Origin: Plantago major
Lineage: Eukaryota; Streptophyta; Magnoliopsida; Lamiales; Plantaginaceae
Assembly: GCA_026545765.1 (NCBI GenBank)
Contig: CM048844.1
Coordinates: forward strand, 18,670,237 to 18,734,236
Direction of reading: 5' to 3'
DNA: 64,000 nucleotides
Every line of letters begins with the position of its first letter. Within the stretch, counting starts at the first letter, position 1. Below the pieces are notes generated by a model. That model worked only from the letters and a program-made list of their open reading frames with translations, made no database searches and had not been told where the DNA came from. The position numbers were made by a program, and so were the translations under genes. Below are positions 1 through 13,193 of the stretch, one piece after another.

Positions 1-534
1 CTCATTTCCTTTCAATTACTTATTAACTCATTGATCCCGTAATATACAGGGATCACCTTACGCATCAAACGTCCCATGAAGGATGTAGTACTTTTTTAAT
101 TAATTTGTTGTGAAAATGAGAATAGATCGAGTAGAAAAATTATATTTGTTGACACGCCATAAATATTACTCCACTACTAGTATAGTGAATTAGATGAGAC
201 AAACATTTAAAGACAATTTGTCTGATTCTCAACCATTGCTTGACAAAATCTGTTCATGGCTTGTCCGTTTCACTTCAAAGAAGGCACTAATTTCATGCTA
301 TCCCATTCCCATTACTGCTTGCTTTTTTCACCAAAAAGCACATCGCTAATCCCTAAAAGGAACCTCTCCATTAAATTCTGTGTCTTATTATATGGGGGGT
401 TTAAAAAACCAAAAAATCACTCCGTCCCAAATTCAAATTTTTGTGGTTTCGAACACGGGTTTTGTAACTATATTATACTCCATCCGTCCTTAAAATAGTT
501 TTCCGTTTATTTTTTTTGGAGAAAATAAAATATA
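1..534. other. AT-rich intergenic DNA with MITE end fragments
   Basis: No gene is supported here. Two short motifs of the type actccgtccc (418-427) and actccatccgtcc (477-489) match the terminal inverted repeat style of the complete MITEs that follow. They are read as truncated or nested MITE ends. A 7-bp hairpin (tgatccc/gggatca) at about 32-55 is too short to interpret. Confidence 0.4.
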
Positions 535-773
535 TACTCCCTCCGTCCCGGAAAACTTCATACATTATGGTTAACGCGCAGTTTTATGCGAAAAGTTAAA
601 GTAATGATAAAATATAGAAAATGTGGAAAAAAGTGTACTTTAAAAAAAAGTTGTAATTGACAGAAAGTTTAGATTGTTTATTATTTGTTGAAATGTTTTA
701 CTTTTTTTTGGTTATGAATAAAGTTCGCGACGACTAAAACGATAAATGTAAAAAGCTCATGACGGATGGAGTA
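535..773. mobile_element. Stowaway-like MITE, about 240 bp
   Basis: The left end reads tactccctccgtcccgg and the right end reads gacggatggagta, so the ends are imperfect inverted repeats, with TA at both outer edges as expected for a Tc1/mariner-type (Stowaway) target site. The interior is AT-rich and non-coding. The CTCCCTCCGTCC terminus is a common plant Stowaway signature (established knowledge). The boundaries are from reading the TIRs by eye. Confidence 0.7.
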
Positions 774-977
774 TTATTTTTGGATAAAATAATGTTAGTC
801 GATCCTCAAATTGATTTGTAAATGAAAATTAGATAAAATAATGTTATTGAGTTTAATTTTGAACATATTTAACATTAAAGTTGAAGTGACAATTGACAAA
901 AATAGAAATGCGAAATTTTATCTGGAACGTCAAACATTGGTGAAATGGGAAGCTATTCCCGGAACGTAGAATGTATA

Positions 978-1347
978 TACTCCATCCGTCTTGGAGAACT
1001 TCATATATTGACACGTAATTTTATGTGAAAAGTTAAAGAATGATAATAAATAAAATGTGAAAAAATGTGTACTTTTAGTGGCAAATGTAAACTTGATATT
1101 GTTTTATTACTTATCTGTTCTACTAATCTAGTCGATTTCTTTCAACGTTGTTTTTAAGAAAGAATTGAGAAAAGTGATGATAAGAGAAAAATGAAAAAGT
1201 ATTAGAGATAGTGGACAAAGGGTTAGTGGTTTTTTTTGATATTTTTGAACGAAACTAGATTAACGACAAACATAAAATGAATATGAGACCAGATTTGGAC
1301 AATGAATAGAGTTATGCGACTATTAAAATAAACGTGTGGAGGGAGTA
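978..1347. mobile_element. Stowaway-like MITE, about 370 bp
   Basis: The left end tactccatccgtcttgg and right end gtgtggagggagta form imperfect inverted repeats with TA at each edge. The first part (acttcatatattg, then agttaaagaatgataa) resembles the start of the MITE at 535-773, so the two belong to related families. No coding capacity. Confidence 0.65.
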
Positions 1348-2653
1348 AGAGTGCTAAAAGTATAAGGATGGTGAATAAATTATACAAGGATTAAATAAAG
1401 TATGAGATATGGTATAATGAGAAGTTAAATGAGTCGGCCAACTAAAACGGAAATTTAGAATTTGAGATCGAGACGATTAAGATATATATAAATTATTCAT
1501 TTATTTATTTTCCATTTCCACCTTTACATTTTTTTACAAATCAGCTTTATAATTACTTACTTTTTATTGATATAGACTGCTAAATCTTTAATGATAGCCT
1601 AAAAATGTAGCATACCATAAGATGTAAACATGCTTACAATTTTCAGTCTAAAAGTGCTATGATAATGCCACCAAAATCATCATAAAAGGCGAAATATTTA
1701 TGTAATATTATTTACTTCTCCCTTTAATTGAAGATACAAATTATCATAACACTTGACCTCCTGCTATTTTAAAGCGAATAAATGGCCAAATAATAATCTT
1801 TTTCTACATATTGGTCGATTTATGCATTAATCTCCAATTCCCGAGATTTCCTTTTTTTTTTTTTTTTTTTTTTTGAGAATACTACCGTATTTAGCAGAAT
1901 ATTTAATTTTAACCCATGCTAATATTTTATTTAATGTTAGTAAGTGCCGAAACTTAATATCTATCTTTATTAGTCAAAATATTAAAGCCATGACTAAAAT
2001 TACGGAGTAGCAACTAAAAATACACTTATCCTTTTCTTGTTTTAGCAGAAAAAATATGAAAGACTATTTTTGACTTAACTTTCTCACAAAGTCTCTGGAG
2101 ATACCCTCTTTAGATAACTTCTAGACACACACCTATGTGTCAAGAAAAACATCGATATTATTAGTCAAAACGTTTTTATTGTTAATAGAGCGTATCTTTT
2201 GTATATATGGAAAAACACTAATGTCAATAATATTGGCGTTTTGGTTAATACGACTGATAATTTTTCTGACGACATAGTTTCGTCTCTAAATAAATCATTT
2301 AAAGACTGTCTTTTCGGACACTTACTCGAACTTTTTTCTATCTAATTTCAATATTAATTTTCCCGTTTCTATTTTCTTCTCTTTTTTAGTAGAAAGAAAT
2401 GTGAAAGACTATTTGTGACTTCACTTTTTTCGTGTCTAATTTCAATTTTAATTTAGCTTTTTGTTAAATTGACACCTATGCTAGTAGTATGAGTGAGTGT
2501 TGGTTTTAGTTTCCTTTGGGGTCCTTTTCTTCTTCTTCTTCTTCGTCTTCATCTCTTTTTGCATGGCCATTCTCTGTTTTCACCAACTTCTTCACCGCCA
2601 GCTGCATTTCTCACTCACTACACTCTCTAAAATCTCACTCTTCTTTCTCTTCC
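1348..2653. other. AT-rich upstream intergenic region
   Basis: No gene is recognised. It contains a run of 23 T at 1852-1874 and a degenerate direct repeat of about 45 bp (around 2030-2085 and 2372-2430, both containing gaaagactattt). It is the distal promoter side of the LEUNIG-like gene. Confidence 0.4.
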
Positions 2654-2660
2654 TATAAAT
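2654..2660 (+). promoter_or_regulatory. candidate TATA box of the LEUNIG-like gene
   Basis: TATAAAT lies 123 bp upstream of the chosen ATG (2783), inside a CT-rich stretch (2516-2710) typical of plant promoter and leader regions. Transcription would start near 2685 and give a leader of about 100 bases. This is inference from position only; no transcript evidence is available. Confidence 0.4.
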
Positions 2661-2782
2661 CAACCACCTCATTTTCCACTTTCTCCTTTTTTTCTTCCTT
2701 TCAAGTTTCTCATCAGAAAATCGGTTATTTTGGTGTTTTCAGTTTCTTCTCTCGTTTTGATTTTGCTGCTCAATTGAACACC

Positions 2783-5700
2783 ATGTCAGGCTTCGAAGCT
2801 CAAAAGATGTGAGTTCGAGACCGAATGTTGATTTTTTTGGTTCTATGTAGGGTTTTCATTTCGGATTTCCTGACTTCAGGGTTTTGAATTTTGGTGAATT
2901 TTTGGTTTGGAAGCTGTGTAGGGTTTTGATTTTAGGATCCTGTTCTGATTTTGGGTTCAATTTTTGCAGGTTGGACAGGTACATTTACGATTACTTGTGC
3001 AAAAAGAACATGCGTTCAACTGCTCAGATTTTCGCTCAGGAGGCTAAATTTACTCCAACGCCTGTTGGTATGACTCTGATACATTTGTTATCAATCGCTT
3101 CAATTAAGAATCTGTGGATCAATTTTTTGCTGATTTATCTTCTTTCTGGAAAATTAATTTATCTATTGATGCAATGATTTTCTCTGTTCCATTGAGTTTT
3201 AGTGATTTTATCAGTTGATGTTTCTCTGGTTTATGATGGGTAAATATAAGCTTCTATTGTTAGTAAGTGTATCTTAGAGGGAGAATTCTCTGTTTCTGGA
3301 AACAGAAAATGTTAAACTTCATTCGCACATATGCTAATTTTGTTGGTTTTTCTTTCTTACTGTATATGATAATTTTGTAGAGTGTTTTGGTTAATTTCAC
3401 ACGTATGATCTCTAATTGCGGCTTCTACGATCTTATTATACCTCCTTCAGCATCTTTTAACCGGAGAAATATGATTATGAAATGTCTTATGGAGTTTGCA
3501 TTGATTCTTAATCTTAGCACTGAGAAGATTAGATGGTGTGATTTTTTTTTTTTTTCCTTTTCCCTTTTCCTCCACAGCACTTGACGAGGAAGATGGTTTT
3601 CTGACCGAATGGTGGTCCTATTTTTGGGAGGCGTACTCTAATAGGCCCAACATGAATTCTAATGAAGACACACAGGTCCTTTCCCAGGTTTTAATTTGTT
3701 ATAACTTTTATACATGTCAAGATTTTGTCAAGGTTCAAGCACTAAAGATGGTTTTCATAGCAGGCAAAGCAAAATTTTGAAAGTATGCCAGGAAATGTTA
3801 GTCCCAAGATGCCAGTGGATGTGTTCAACTCACTGCAGAATGCTGATCCTACCATGCTCATCCCAAGATTTCCTATTATGACAACTGATGTTGGTTCATC
3901 TTCAATGGCTAGGCCTGATATTGGAGATTTCCGGCAAAGTCATCAGACATCACTTCCAAACCTGCCACCTGCTCTTGGTCCCTTCATGGCCAGACCTAAT
4001 ATTGGAGATTTCCTGCAAAGTTGCCAGACATCACTTCCGAGTCCGTTGCCTACTGTTGGTCCGTCTTTCACGGGTCGACCTGATGTTGGAAATTTACTGC
4101 AATGGCCTCCATTTCCTAACATGTCAACTACCGATATTGAGAATTTCCTGCAAAATCCTCATACATCACTCCCAAATCTGTCACCAACCATTGGTCCGTT
4201 ACCTACTGTTGGTCCGTCTTTCACGGGTCGACCTGATGTTGGAAATTTACTGCAAAGGCCTCCATTTCCTAACCTGTCAACTGCCGATATTGAGAAATTC
4301 CTGCAAAATCCTCATACATCACTCCCAAATCTCTCACCCACCATTGGTCCGTCTCCCATGGCTAGACCTGATGTTGTAAAGTTCCCTCAAAGTCGTGCAA
4401 CAGCTACAATCCCGAGGTTAGGACAGATTCCAGATAGGTCCGGAATTCCTGCTATAGACTTTGTTATTGGGCAGGGGCTGAATGTGCCAACGTATCGAGA
4501 GCCAAGAATGCGTGAGCTTGACCGAGTTGGGCTTCCATCTGGAGAGTTGAATTTTAACTCTCAATCTCTTGGCATTAATCAATCAGCTTCAAAAAAACCT
4601 TCGTCAAGCAATCCCAGGTAATAGTTTCTCAAGCCAAACTTTTTTTTCCTGCTGATTTGAGGTATTAGATTGTCTGAGCCTATGGCGTGGTCTACAGAAA
4701 GGTGGCTTTGGAAGGATCTTATGTTATTGGTAATATGTTATATTTTCATTTACAAAGATGAGATAGAGAAAGGCTATCTGTAAGCTCACGTGGTCTGCGG
4801 GAAGTAGTGTTCACAACTTGTCTTATTTCTCAAATAAATATTTAGCATAACCTAAGTAAATTGCTTGATATGCTTTTCCTAGCATCTCTATTGGAAGTAT
4901 TGTGCTCTTCACTAGGTGGGGGTGCATTATATCTCACCTTTCTTGAAGGCTTAGTTGCTGTATCACTTCTTTATTTCTATAGCAGCGACCTGTTAATCTG
5001 TGCTATAACTCATGCTATGTCCAGCAGGCGCCCAAAGAAGAAGAGTGGTGCCAGCAATCAACTTGCTGTTATTCAGGTTTGACTAGATTTGTATAATATC
5101 AAAGGTGTGGAATATTTGGCAGAATTGAAGATTAAGAATAAAAAATATCATTCTCTTTCCTATTTTGCAGGATGTCAACTCTGGTAGTAATACCAGGAGA
5201 TCCTTCCCTATCCCTGCAGAGCCAACTGTTCGTGGAACCAGAGTTTCACAAATTACTGCTGAACCTGCAGAGACTGGTTTGTTAACATGCCTTTTTCCTC
5301 TTGTCCCTTTCCTAGCAGCCACTTTTTGTTTGATCATGCCAGTTACATGTATAAGCATTTGGTTGACTTTTTATAGTTCACCGGACGTGGTAATCCGTAA
5401 CCTATCCTGGAGGATCTGATGATTTTGAATTTAGACTTATTCTGAATAAGCAAAATACTCACTGGGTTTGTTTTGTTCCCTTTATTGGTGGAGAGTAAAA
5501 TCCTCTTTCTGATATATGATTACAATATGACCCAGTTTATCAAAATCTTTCACTTCGGGACTTATAAGATGTAGAATCTTCAAATTTCTTTTTGGATTCT
5601 ATGTAATTTATGGTTTAGTACGACTTTGAGGGAAATTCAAGGTTAGTTTATCCAAACATAGTTTTCAAGGTCCGGAGTAAGGGACTGATTTTAATCTTAG

Positions 5701-8700
5701 ATTCATTGTATTGAGCAAGCTTTTCACTAATAACAATGTATGTGCAATGATCACTCAACTTCAAAATATATTCTGCAATATGCTTAATCAAGTTTTTAGC
5801 ACATGTAGTTATCACTTATCACACTATGATTTCCTTAGGACAATGCAGTGAAACTCTTCAGTTATGGTTTAGAATTCCGTTAGTCATCACATGATGAACC
5901 CCATTGCTTCTTTGTCCTGTTAGTAGGCTCCTCAATGAGTTCCAACTCTGCAAGCTATCACCCCAGCTCTGAAGAACTTGACGACACAAGCAGTGATACG
6001 AGCATTTAATATTTTGCCAAGCATGGTGAAGAAACATGAAGGTCTTTTGACATACAGATAAAAGTGACATGTCACTTCCTGTAGAGCATGTAATGGTTAT
6101 AATAAAGTATTGATATCAGAAAGATTAGTGATCTGTCTAAGAGGGAATAACCTTTTCTTTTTTTCTCTTATCTTCTATGTGGGAACCCTGGGATTATTCT
6201 ACTTCAAACTTTAGTTTATCTCACAACTTGATAATTTTAAGTCATTGATTCTGCGTTTAGTAGTTAATAGACCTATCGATAAGGTGGATGAGTCTTCAAT
6301 TTTATATCACATCATTTTTCCTTTTTCTTTTTTTTGCTTCTGTGCATAAAACTAAGCATTTTCTCAATAAACAGTCAGCAAATTAAGTGTGTACATAGAA
6401 TTGTGAAGTCAGGAATTGTAGTGCCAGGATGAATCTAGAGTTCAACAACGGATAACTAAAGTACTCATGTTATATGTATTGTACCAAATAGTATTATATG
6501 TATGTTATCATCAATTCTAGTCTTAATAAGGGGTAAATATATCAAATATAACAGATGCATACCTAGAAATAGAAACGCATCTATGGTTTGGATGGATCAA
6601 AAGGAAAACATGTCCATACTTTTGGATGGAGGAAGTAGTTATTGACATATGATCTTAATGCTGTTTATTATCTTTTTATAGAATGATCTTTGTACGCTGG
6701 AGTCTAGGTTTATGCTGGTAGCTCTTTCAAAATACATCTTATATTATTGCAGCGCCACCAGGAGCGAATTTGTTTCAATGTCTTTTAGGTCCGAGCCTGT
6801 TGCATTGGTTCTCTAGTGCCGTTTACCTGCCTTATGTTGGTTTTATGATAATGCCAAGCCTCGGGAGTTTACATTGTGCAACCTAAGGGTAGAGGCTGTG
6901 GGTTTCCATTTCGATTAGAATTTCTTCTTTATAATTGATCTTTATAATCTATTGTTCATAAACTGAATCTCTTGGAGCTGAGCTCATGAATTCGTCTCTC
7001 AACATGTTTCTCTTGATCCATAAATTCTTATAAATCCCTGAATCCCATACGTACCCGACTCCCCGTTTTGTTTGAACCTGCTCTTTTTTCTACTTATCCT
7101 GGTTTTATAAATGCCTTGTATACCAAACATGTGCTAGAGACTTGGTTTACCATGCTATGCACGCACTGATTATCGTTTGAAGGTCGCGGATGAGGGTGTA
7201 GCAGTATTAATGCTCCCAATTTTTTCCCAACAGTCAATAATACACGTTTTACAAACAAATCCAAGTTCGTTTGGAAATCTTACAATAATTTAGATGATTC
7301 GTTTTTGCCTTTATTCCAAAAAGATAAAAGAGGAACAAATCTTAGACAGGTTGGGGTATGCTTTCATTGATTTTGGGATTTTCTTTCCTTCTTCCTCTTT
7401 CTCTTACCCTTTTTTTTATTCGTATATTCTCGATGTAACGAATTTCTTTCTTGTCATCCATCAGCTCTGTTGGCAGGAAGGCTCTAAATCTAAGATTGTA
7501 TGGATATACTCAGGGCTGTCTACGTATAGTGTCTAGTTATAGAGAACTCTTTTGACTACTTTGTGAATTGATGACATTTGTCCCTATATATAAGCTCTCT
7601 AGTCCTCTAAGCTTTAAAGCTTGACGTGTGAACTTCACTTGAGTGTGGCTCTGATACTCTTCTATTGACAAAAAATGATATTGACAGCAGGGCTTGATGT
7701 AATTTTCACTTAAAACTCCTCTCAAATAAGGGGCTAAGTGAGGTCTGATTTTATTGCTTTGACACTATTCAAATAAATTCCATGGACAAGGTATAATAAC
7801 TATTATTTACAACTATCTTTTTTTGGATAACTCCCTGACTAATCAGAACAATGCCCTCAAATTGAAGATCTAAACTAGGATGGTGTCTTCTGGGAAGAAG
7901 TTAGCTACAGCTAGAAAGCATGATTTTGTGTTTTAAGATCTCTGGAACGTTTCTGTTTCATTTCCATTTTGTTACTTGCTTTTGGCACATATACCCAAAT
8001 TGTACTATGCTACTGCTAAATTCTGCCTCCACCGTGAAGCTAACTAATTGCAGAAGTATTATGTTGTCTTGAGAAAAAAGTATTGTGATGTTACACGTTT
8101 ATGCATGGGTTTTTTGGTGATAGATAATTAGGACCTAGATGAAAATCTATTTATTTCCCTTTTTCTTGTTGTCGATTTATTTTGAGTGTATATATAGTAT
8201 GACCGAACTAACGGATATTCATTGTGGACATAATATTTTATGAGATGCATAAAAGCTGCTAATCAGTTAACATCTTTAAGTTACTGTATGTTAAATAATT
8301 TTCTTCTCAAATCTGACATTTCAGGATATGACCTGGCAACTCCACCATCAAGTCATCATGTATTCTGTTCCCCCGGAAGTTCAGACAATTTGCTTGGCCT
8401 GAGTCTTGATGATGGCGGCTCAAAGGAAAAAGAACTAGCAGTGAGTAGCAACAACTTCAGTCTAATAAAGATATGGTGATCCTTTATCTATAATTAAACA
8501 AACGCTCCTCATGTATTCTACCATATCTGCTTATCAGCTCTGGTAGACTACTTCCGCAGAAATAGCTTAACATTAGAATTGTTCTGTTGTCATCCTGTGT
8601 TTTTAATGGGTTTACGGAGAGTCACTGTATTTTCCTATTAACTTTCCCTCTGTTCACCAGGCCTTACTCGTAGAAATTTTAGTTTTAAGTTTTAATCTTT

Positions 8701-11700
8701 TAACTTCAGCAAATAGTTTTCTTCACAGACAATGGACCCTACTACAGTAAATCAGTAATCTGCTAGTTTTTCAAGTTGGTCTTATCAGATAGACAGATAC
8801 TAGTTGGCATCTATAGCCACAAAGGACCTTTTGCATCTTGATTTCTTCTGGTTATGATTGTGCTGTAGAGTGGAAATGATGAAGTAAAGTGGGATGAGGA
8901 AGCGGAATCCTTCTCATTAAATGAACTTCTTGGTGATGTGAGCACTTCACAAGAACTGTATCTGCCTCATGAAAATGTCGACACTCGAGGCAAGTTGGGT
9001 CTTCTTCATTAACATTTTACTCCAGTATACATGTCTGTTCTTGTAAAGATTTAATGGAGTTGTGATGTAATATGTAGACACTAAGTTAATGGAGTAAAGT
9101 GAAGCAGTGAATATTTTTCATTCCAACTTTAAAGATGAACTGTAAACTTGGATTGTCTTTATTTGTCGGCCATTGATGATGAAGAACATTAAATTAATGG
9201 CTGTGAGATCTATACACTTCAACCTCTACATGCATATTAGCTTGTGCATTTATGATGTATTTTCTTGGTAACAATTCAGTCTTGATGGGTTAATGCTTGG
9301 ATTGATTTTACATACTTCTAGTGTACGTGAGAACAGAATATAGTAATCTGGCAAGTTTAGACAGCAAACGATAGAATGGTGCATGGGAATGTGTTCTAAT
9401 GGAACAATTCACTAATCACTATTCTAATGTAAATTGCTGTTGCAGGGTTTCCTTTTAAACAAGTTGTAGATTTTCGGCCAACTAACAACAAACTCTTATG
9501 TTGCCATTTTTCAACTGCGGGAAGGTTCTTTGCTGCTGCTGGACATGAAAAGAAGGTCTACTTGCTTATCTGAGAAATGCCTTATATAACATGGCGTGTT
9601 CACCATAGAAATTATAGTACAATTTTGCCATTCCATATGCAACTTGCGTGGAAGACCTTTTTTTTTAATGCCTAATATACGTCTACATTGTGGAATAAAT
9701 TTGGACAAGAACAACAATCAAGCAAATATGAAGAGTTTCTAGTGCAAATAGAGACTTCAGCACAAAAAGATAATACTATATTTTTCTAGATATAGTATAT
9801 CTGCATAGGAGGATTCGTGCAAGTTAGACAACAAAAACGGATTTTCATGTTTGTTGTTGTGATATTTTAATACTTGTAGCAAATTATTGCATTAGATTCA
9901 TTAACCTGAGTGTTTATGGCAGGTGTACATTTTCGACTTAGAAAAAAAGACTCACAACGTAGCTGGTGAAGGGCATACACAGATCATTACTGACGTTAGG
10001 TTCAAGCCAAATTCAGATGTTCTTGCGACATCTTCCTTTGACAAAACCGTTCGGATATGGGATGCAGGCAATGTAAGAAACTTAATCTATTCACTGTTAG
10101 TTTGTTGGCATCTCAAGTATATCCTTCCTAGATTAGCTATTTAGGTTTTATAAAGTTATAATTCGGACCATATTCCATTAATATATATTCTCCTTTCCCT
10201 TTTTTATGCTATAAGTTTACATGAGTAATATGTTTAGTACTCTCACGTAAAATTGATTTAATTGAAACATTATAATGGACACTACACAAACCACTTACTA
10301 TCTGCAGAAATTACCTTTGACATGTTTGTATTATGTGTTTTAGCTAATGTGCCCGGGGATGTGCCTTGCTGGGCATGCTGAACATGCTATGTCACTTGAT
10401 TTTCACCCAACAAAGCTCAGCCTACTGTGTTCATGTGACAGTAATGAGGAGATTCGCTTTTGGGACATTAATTCATTTAACTGCATTAACACTTTTAAGG
10501 TCAGGTTTTTATATTTAATTATTTATACTTGATTTCCATTCAATATGGTCTTTTTCCATTTCTTACTCTTTCTAGAAGTTTAGAGCAAGATTTTATTTCC
10601 AAACATGGGAAAAATGAAAATGAAGTCGGAGAGTTTCTGCATATAATCTTAAAAGTTTTGACATACTGTATATCTGATGAGATTAACTGTTAGCCTGTTA
10701 CCCAAAATAAGAGTGAATGTACTATAAAGAGGGTCTGGCTTCCTTTATATTTGAAGATGTTTCTAATTTTCCATTGTGCAACTACAGGGAGCTAATAGAC
10801 ATGTAAGATTCCAGCCTCTATCTGGAGAGCTTTTAGCTGCAGCTAATGGCAATGTCATCAATTTAATCAATGTGGAGTCTGGCAGGATCTATTCCCGCTT
10901 CGAGGTATGTCAGGAAAGCACTGTATACGAGACTTAACCATCAGAATGCTTTCTCCTTAGATTGAAGTTCCATACCTGCTTCTACTGGTGAAGAAGTTCG
11001 AAACATTTTGGATCTTTTTAGTTAATTCTGGGAACTCTTTGAAATATTTTCGACGCATTATGCAAATTTATGAACTATACAAGGTTTAATTTTGGTAACC
11101 TAAAGAGTACATAAATTTTCTTTCATTTTGTTACTACCTTGATAGAAACGTAAAGAAAGTTTTTATTATGTGTTCGCATTATTTGTGCATGTATTGCTTG
11201 ATTTATTTTAGTTATTAATTCTCAGGGACATGCAGAAGAAATCAACTCAATTTGCTGGCGTGAGGATGGAAAAATGCTAGTTTCTGCCAGTGATGACAGT
11301 GTACGAGTCTGGTCGGTTGCATCAGGTTTGAAATCTGTGCATGAATTGCATTGTACTGGAAACAAGTTTGCATCGTGCACTTCCCTTCCTGAAAATCCTC
11401 AAATGGTGATTGTGGGTTCATATCAGGTACTTCTCTTGTCCTTTCTGTTTATTATTTATGGATTTTCATCAAGAACTTTTTGCAAATCCATTTCCAAATT
11501 TTTAGAGTCTGATTGCTGCTTAACCGTTTGTACGTCATGCTCACATCCCCAGTATATATTGAGAAGTACTAGTATAGTAGTAGTAGTATATTATACTTAT
11601 GTAATAAAAGATGAAGATCTGTGTTGTTGCTGAGTGGAATATAATCATATATGCCATATAAATTACTCTAGGTCAAGGTTCCGAACCATACCATTTATTT

Positions 11701-13193
11701 GTTTTTCCCTGATCTCAATCAATGAATATAAGTACAAACTTTTGAATTTTTGGCGATTCCACGTTTATTTTCTCAATGTATACTTTTCTATTATTTTGTT
11801 ACTTGGTAAATAATAATAACACCATTATAGTCATTTAGTGACTTTTGTGAGAGTCTCGGAGATACAAGACCAATATTACATATTTAATTATAACTATCGC
11901 ATGTTTAGCTACAAACAACATATACATATGCAGGGGTATAGACCATGCGAAGCTCGCTCAAGACAGTACCAAAATTTAAAAAATTTCAAATTTTATAGTA
12001 GATTCTTATACGCTATCTAAATGGGTTGGTTAGAATATTTTCATAAAAATCGCTTTCAAATTCAAGATACCTTACTCATCGCCATGTTATTATATAAACT
12101 AGATTATTTTACTTTGTATTTTTGAACTTCTTAATTTTCTTAGTAATAAGATTTTCTTCATTTTAGTATTATTTTATGCCAATTATAAGATGCCACGCTT
12201 TTTCAGATTGCTTATTCATTTTAGATTTTTGTACTAATCTTACAAAGTCATACAAGTACCAAATATGTGAGACGCCCCTGTACATATGTTTAAAAATGCA
12301 GGTAATGCAGGTTATAAAACACGAAGTTAAACATATGATGTTTGTACTTAAATATGTGATGTTAATTCGGTCTATCGCAATAGTCATTAGTACGCAGTTG
12401 AAGATAAATCTAGTAATAATGATAAAATTTGAATACAAAAGAATTTTTTTTGCCCATATAATCCCCATATATAATTCTCTAAAAAATTGCTATTAACAGT
12501 ATTATATAACACTGCAAGAAATTCAATATTGTACGACACGATACTACATAAAATTCGACCCTGCTGAAATTTTCTCCATGTTTCGCCACTGCACATCCCT
12601 CGGCAGCATAATACAATCCTTTTCAACAATTATTTCAACTGTTACAAATTACTAAATTCTTGAAAAATCAAATTCAAGCCATGTTTACTTGCCACTTTCT
12701 GGAACCAAAATTTCGAATGACATTCATGAACATCTTTATGTTCATTGCGTTATTTTAGTTTTGTGTTGTAACAGATGGAACTTTAAAGAAGAAGAATACG
12801 TTGTCGGAGGGAATATTATCTCGAAAATGAAAAAAGATATGATTGTGATCTTAAATTTGATAACCTATATGAGGTGCTTTAATTACTTGAAGAAATTCAA
12901 AGCTTTAAAAAAAAAAAAAATCTCCATTCGATTGACCTGGTATTCATTTCATTGTACATAGATGCATCCATCATGCATTTACATTGAGCATTATTTTACT
13001 CTGGTTATGAAACCTTATTTTTCAACATCTGCAGGACATTGATATCTGGATTCCGACAATGGGAGGATGCATTTCGAACTACAAAGCTCATGACGGTAAA
13101 GTTTCTGCTCTGTCGTATTCATCACAGCTTAAGAGCTTGCCGGTTGGTCATGATCAGTCGATCAAGATATGGAATGAGACAGGTGCCTTGTAG
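2783..13193 (+). CDS. LEUNIG/LUG-type transcriptional co-repressor (LisH + WD40), 14 exons
   Basis: Exons: 2783-2808, 2970-3067, 3578-3675 (or 3687), 3764-4617, 5028-5076, 5171-5276, 8325-8440, 8869-8989, 9446-9555, 9923-10072, 10344-10499, 10788-10904, 11226-11426, 13035-13193 (TAG). All junction phases agree and give 786-790 residues. The start MSGFEAQKM runs into [20 protein letters not shown], a LisH motif, then a LUFS-like segment ([13 protein letters not shown]). The middle (exon 4, residues about 75-359) is Pro/Ser-rich with a 51-residue tandem repeat. Exons 9-14 (from about residue 490) carry WD40 repeats with VRIWD, IRFWD, VRVWS and IKIWN strand ends. LUG proteins act in the nucleus as co-repressors recruited through SEUSS-type adaptors (family knowledge). 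LUG/LUH usually have Gln-rich linkers, and none is seen here, so this is a divergent paralogue rather than clear LUG or LUH. Intron 8 is GC-AG; introns 6 (3 kb) and 13 (1.6 kb) are long. Confidence 0.9.
4046..4351 (+). repeat. in-frame tandem duplication, 2 x 153 bp, in exon 4
   Basis: Copies 4046-4198 and 4199-4351 are nearly identical and exactly 153 bp (51 codons) each, so the frame is kept. Each encodes a unit with [15 protein letters not shown], then PPFPN and [17 protein letters not shown]. Weaker related units precede it ([14 protein letters not shown] at about 3980-4020), showing an older repeat series in the same linker. Confidence 0.9.
8990..9445 (+). other. GC-AG intron (intron 8 of the LEUNIG-like gene)
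   Basis: Exon 8 ends ACTCGAG and the intron opens GCAAGT; exon 9 follows ttgcag at 9446. The only nearby GT (CAA|GTTGGG) would put a stop a few codons into exon 9, whereas the GC donor keeps the WD40 frame. GC-AG introns are a minor class spliced by the major spliceosome and usually have otherwise strong donors, as here. Confidence 0.8.

Noticed and set aside
32..55. Hairpin tgatccc...gggatca as a terminator or riboswitch
   Set aside because: A 7-bp stem in an AT-rich plant intergenic region is expected by chance; no adjacent gene uses it.
6751..6800. Possible extra exon in intron 6 (ttgcag followed by CGCCACCAGGAGCG)
   Set aside because: The acceptor is good but no clear donor keeps frame, the peptide resembles nothing in the LUG family, and joining exon 6 to exon 7 directly already keeps phase 1.
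12169..12961. Overlapping open frames on both strands in intron 13
   Set aside because: AT-rich intron DNA; peptides are low-complexity Ile/Phe/Lys-rich with no motif, and the flanking exons splice in frame.
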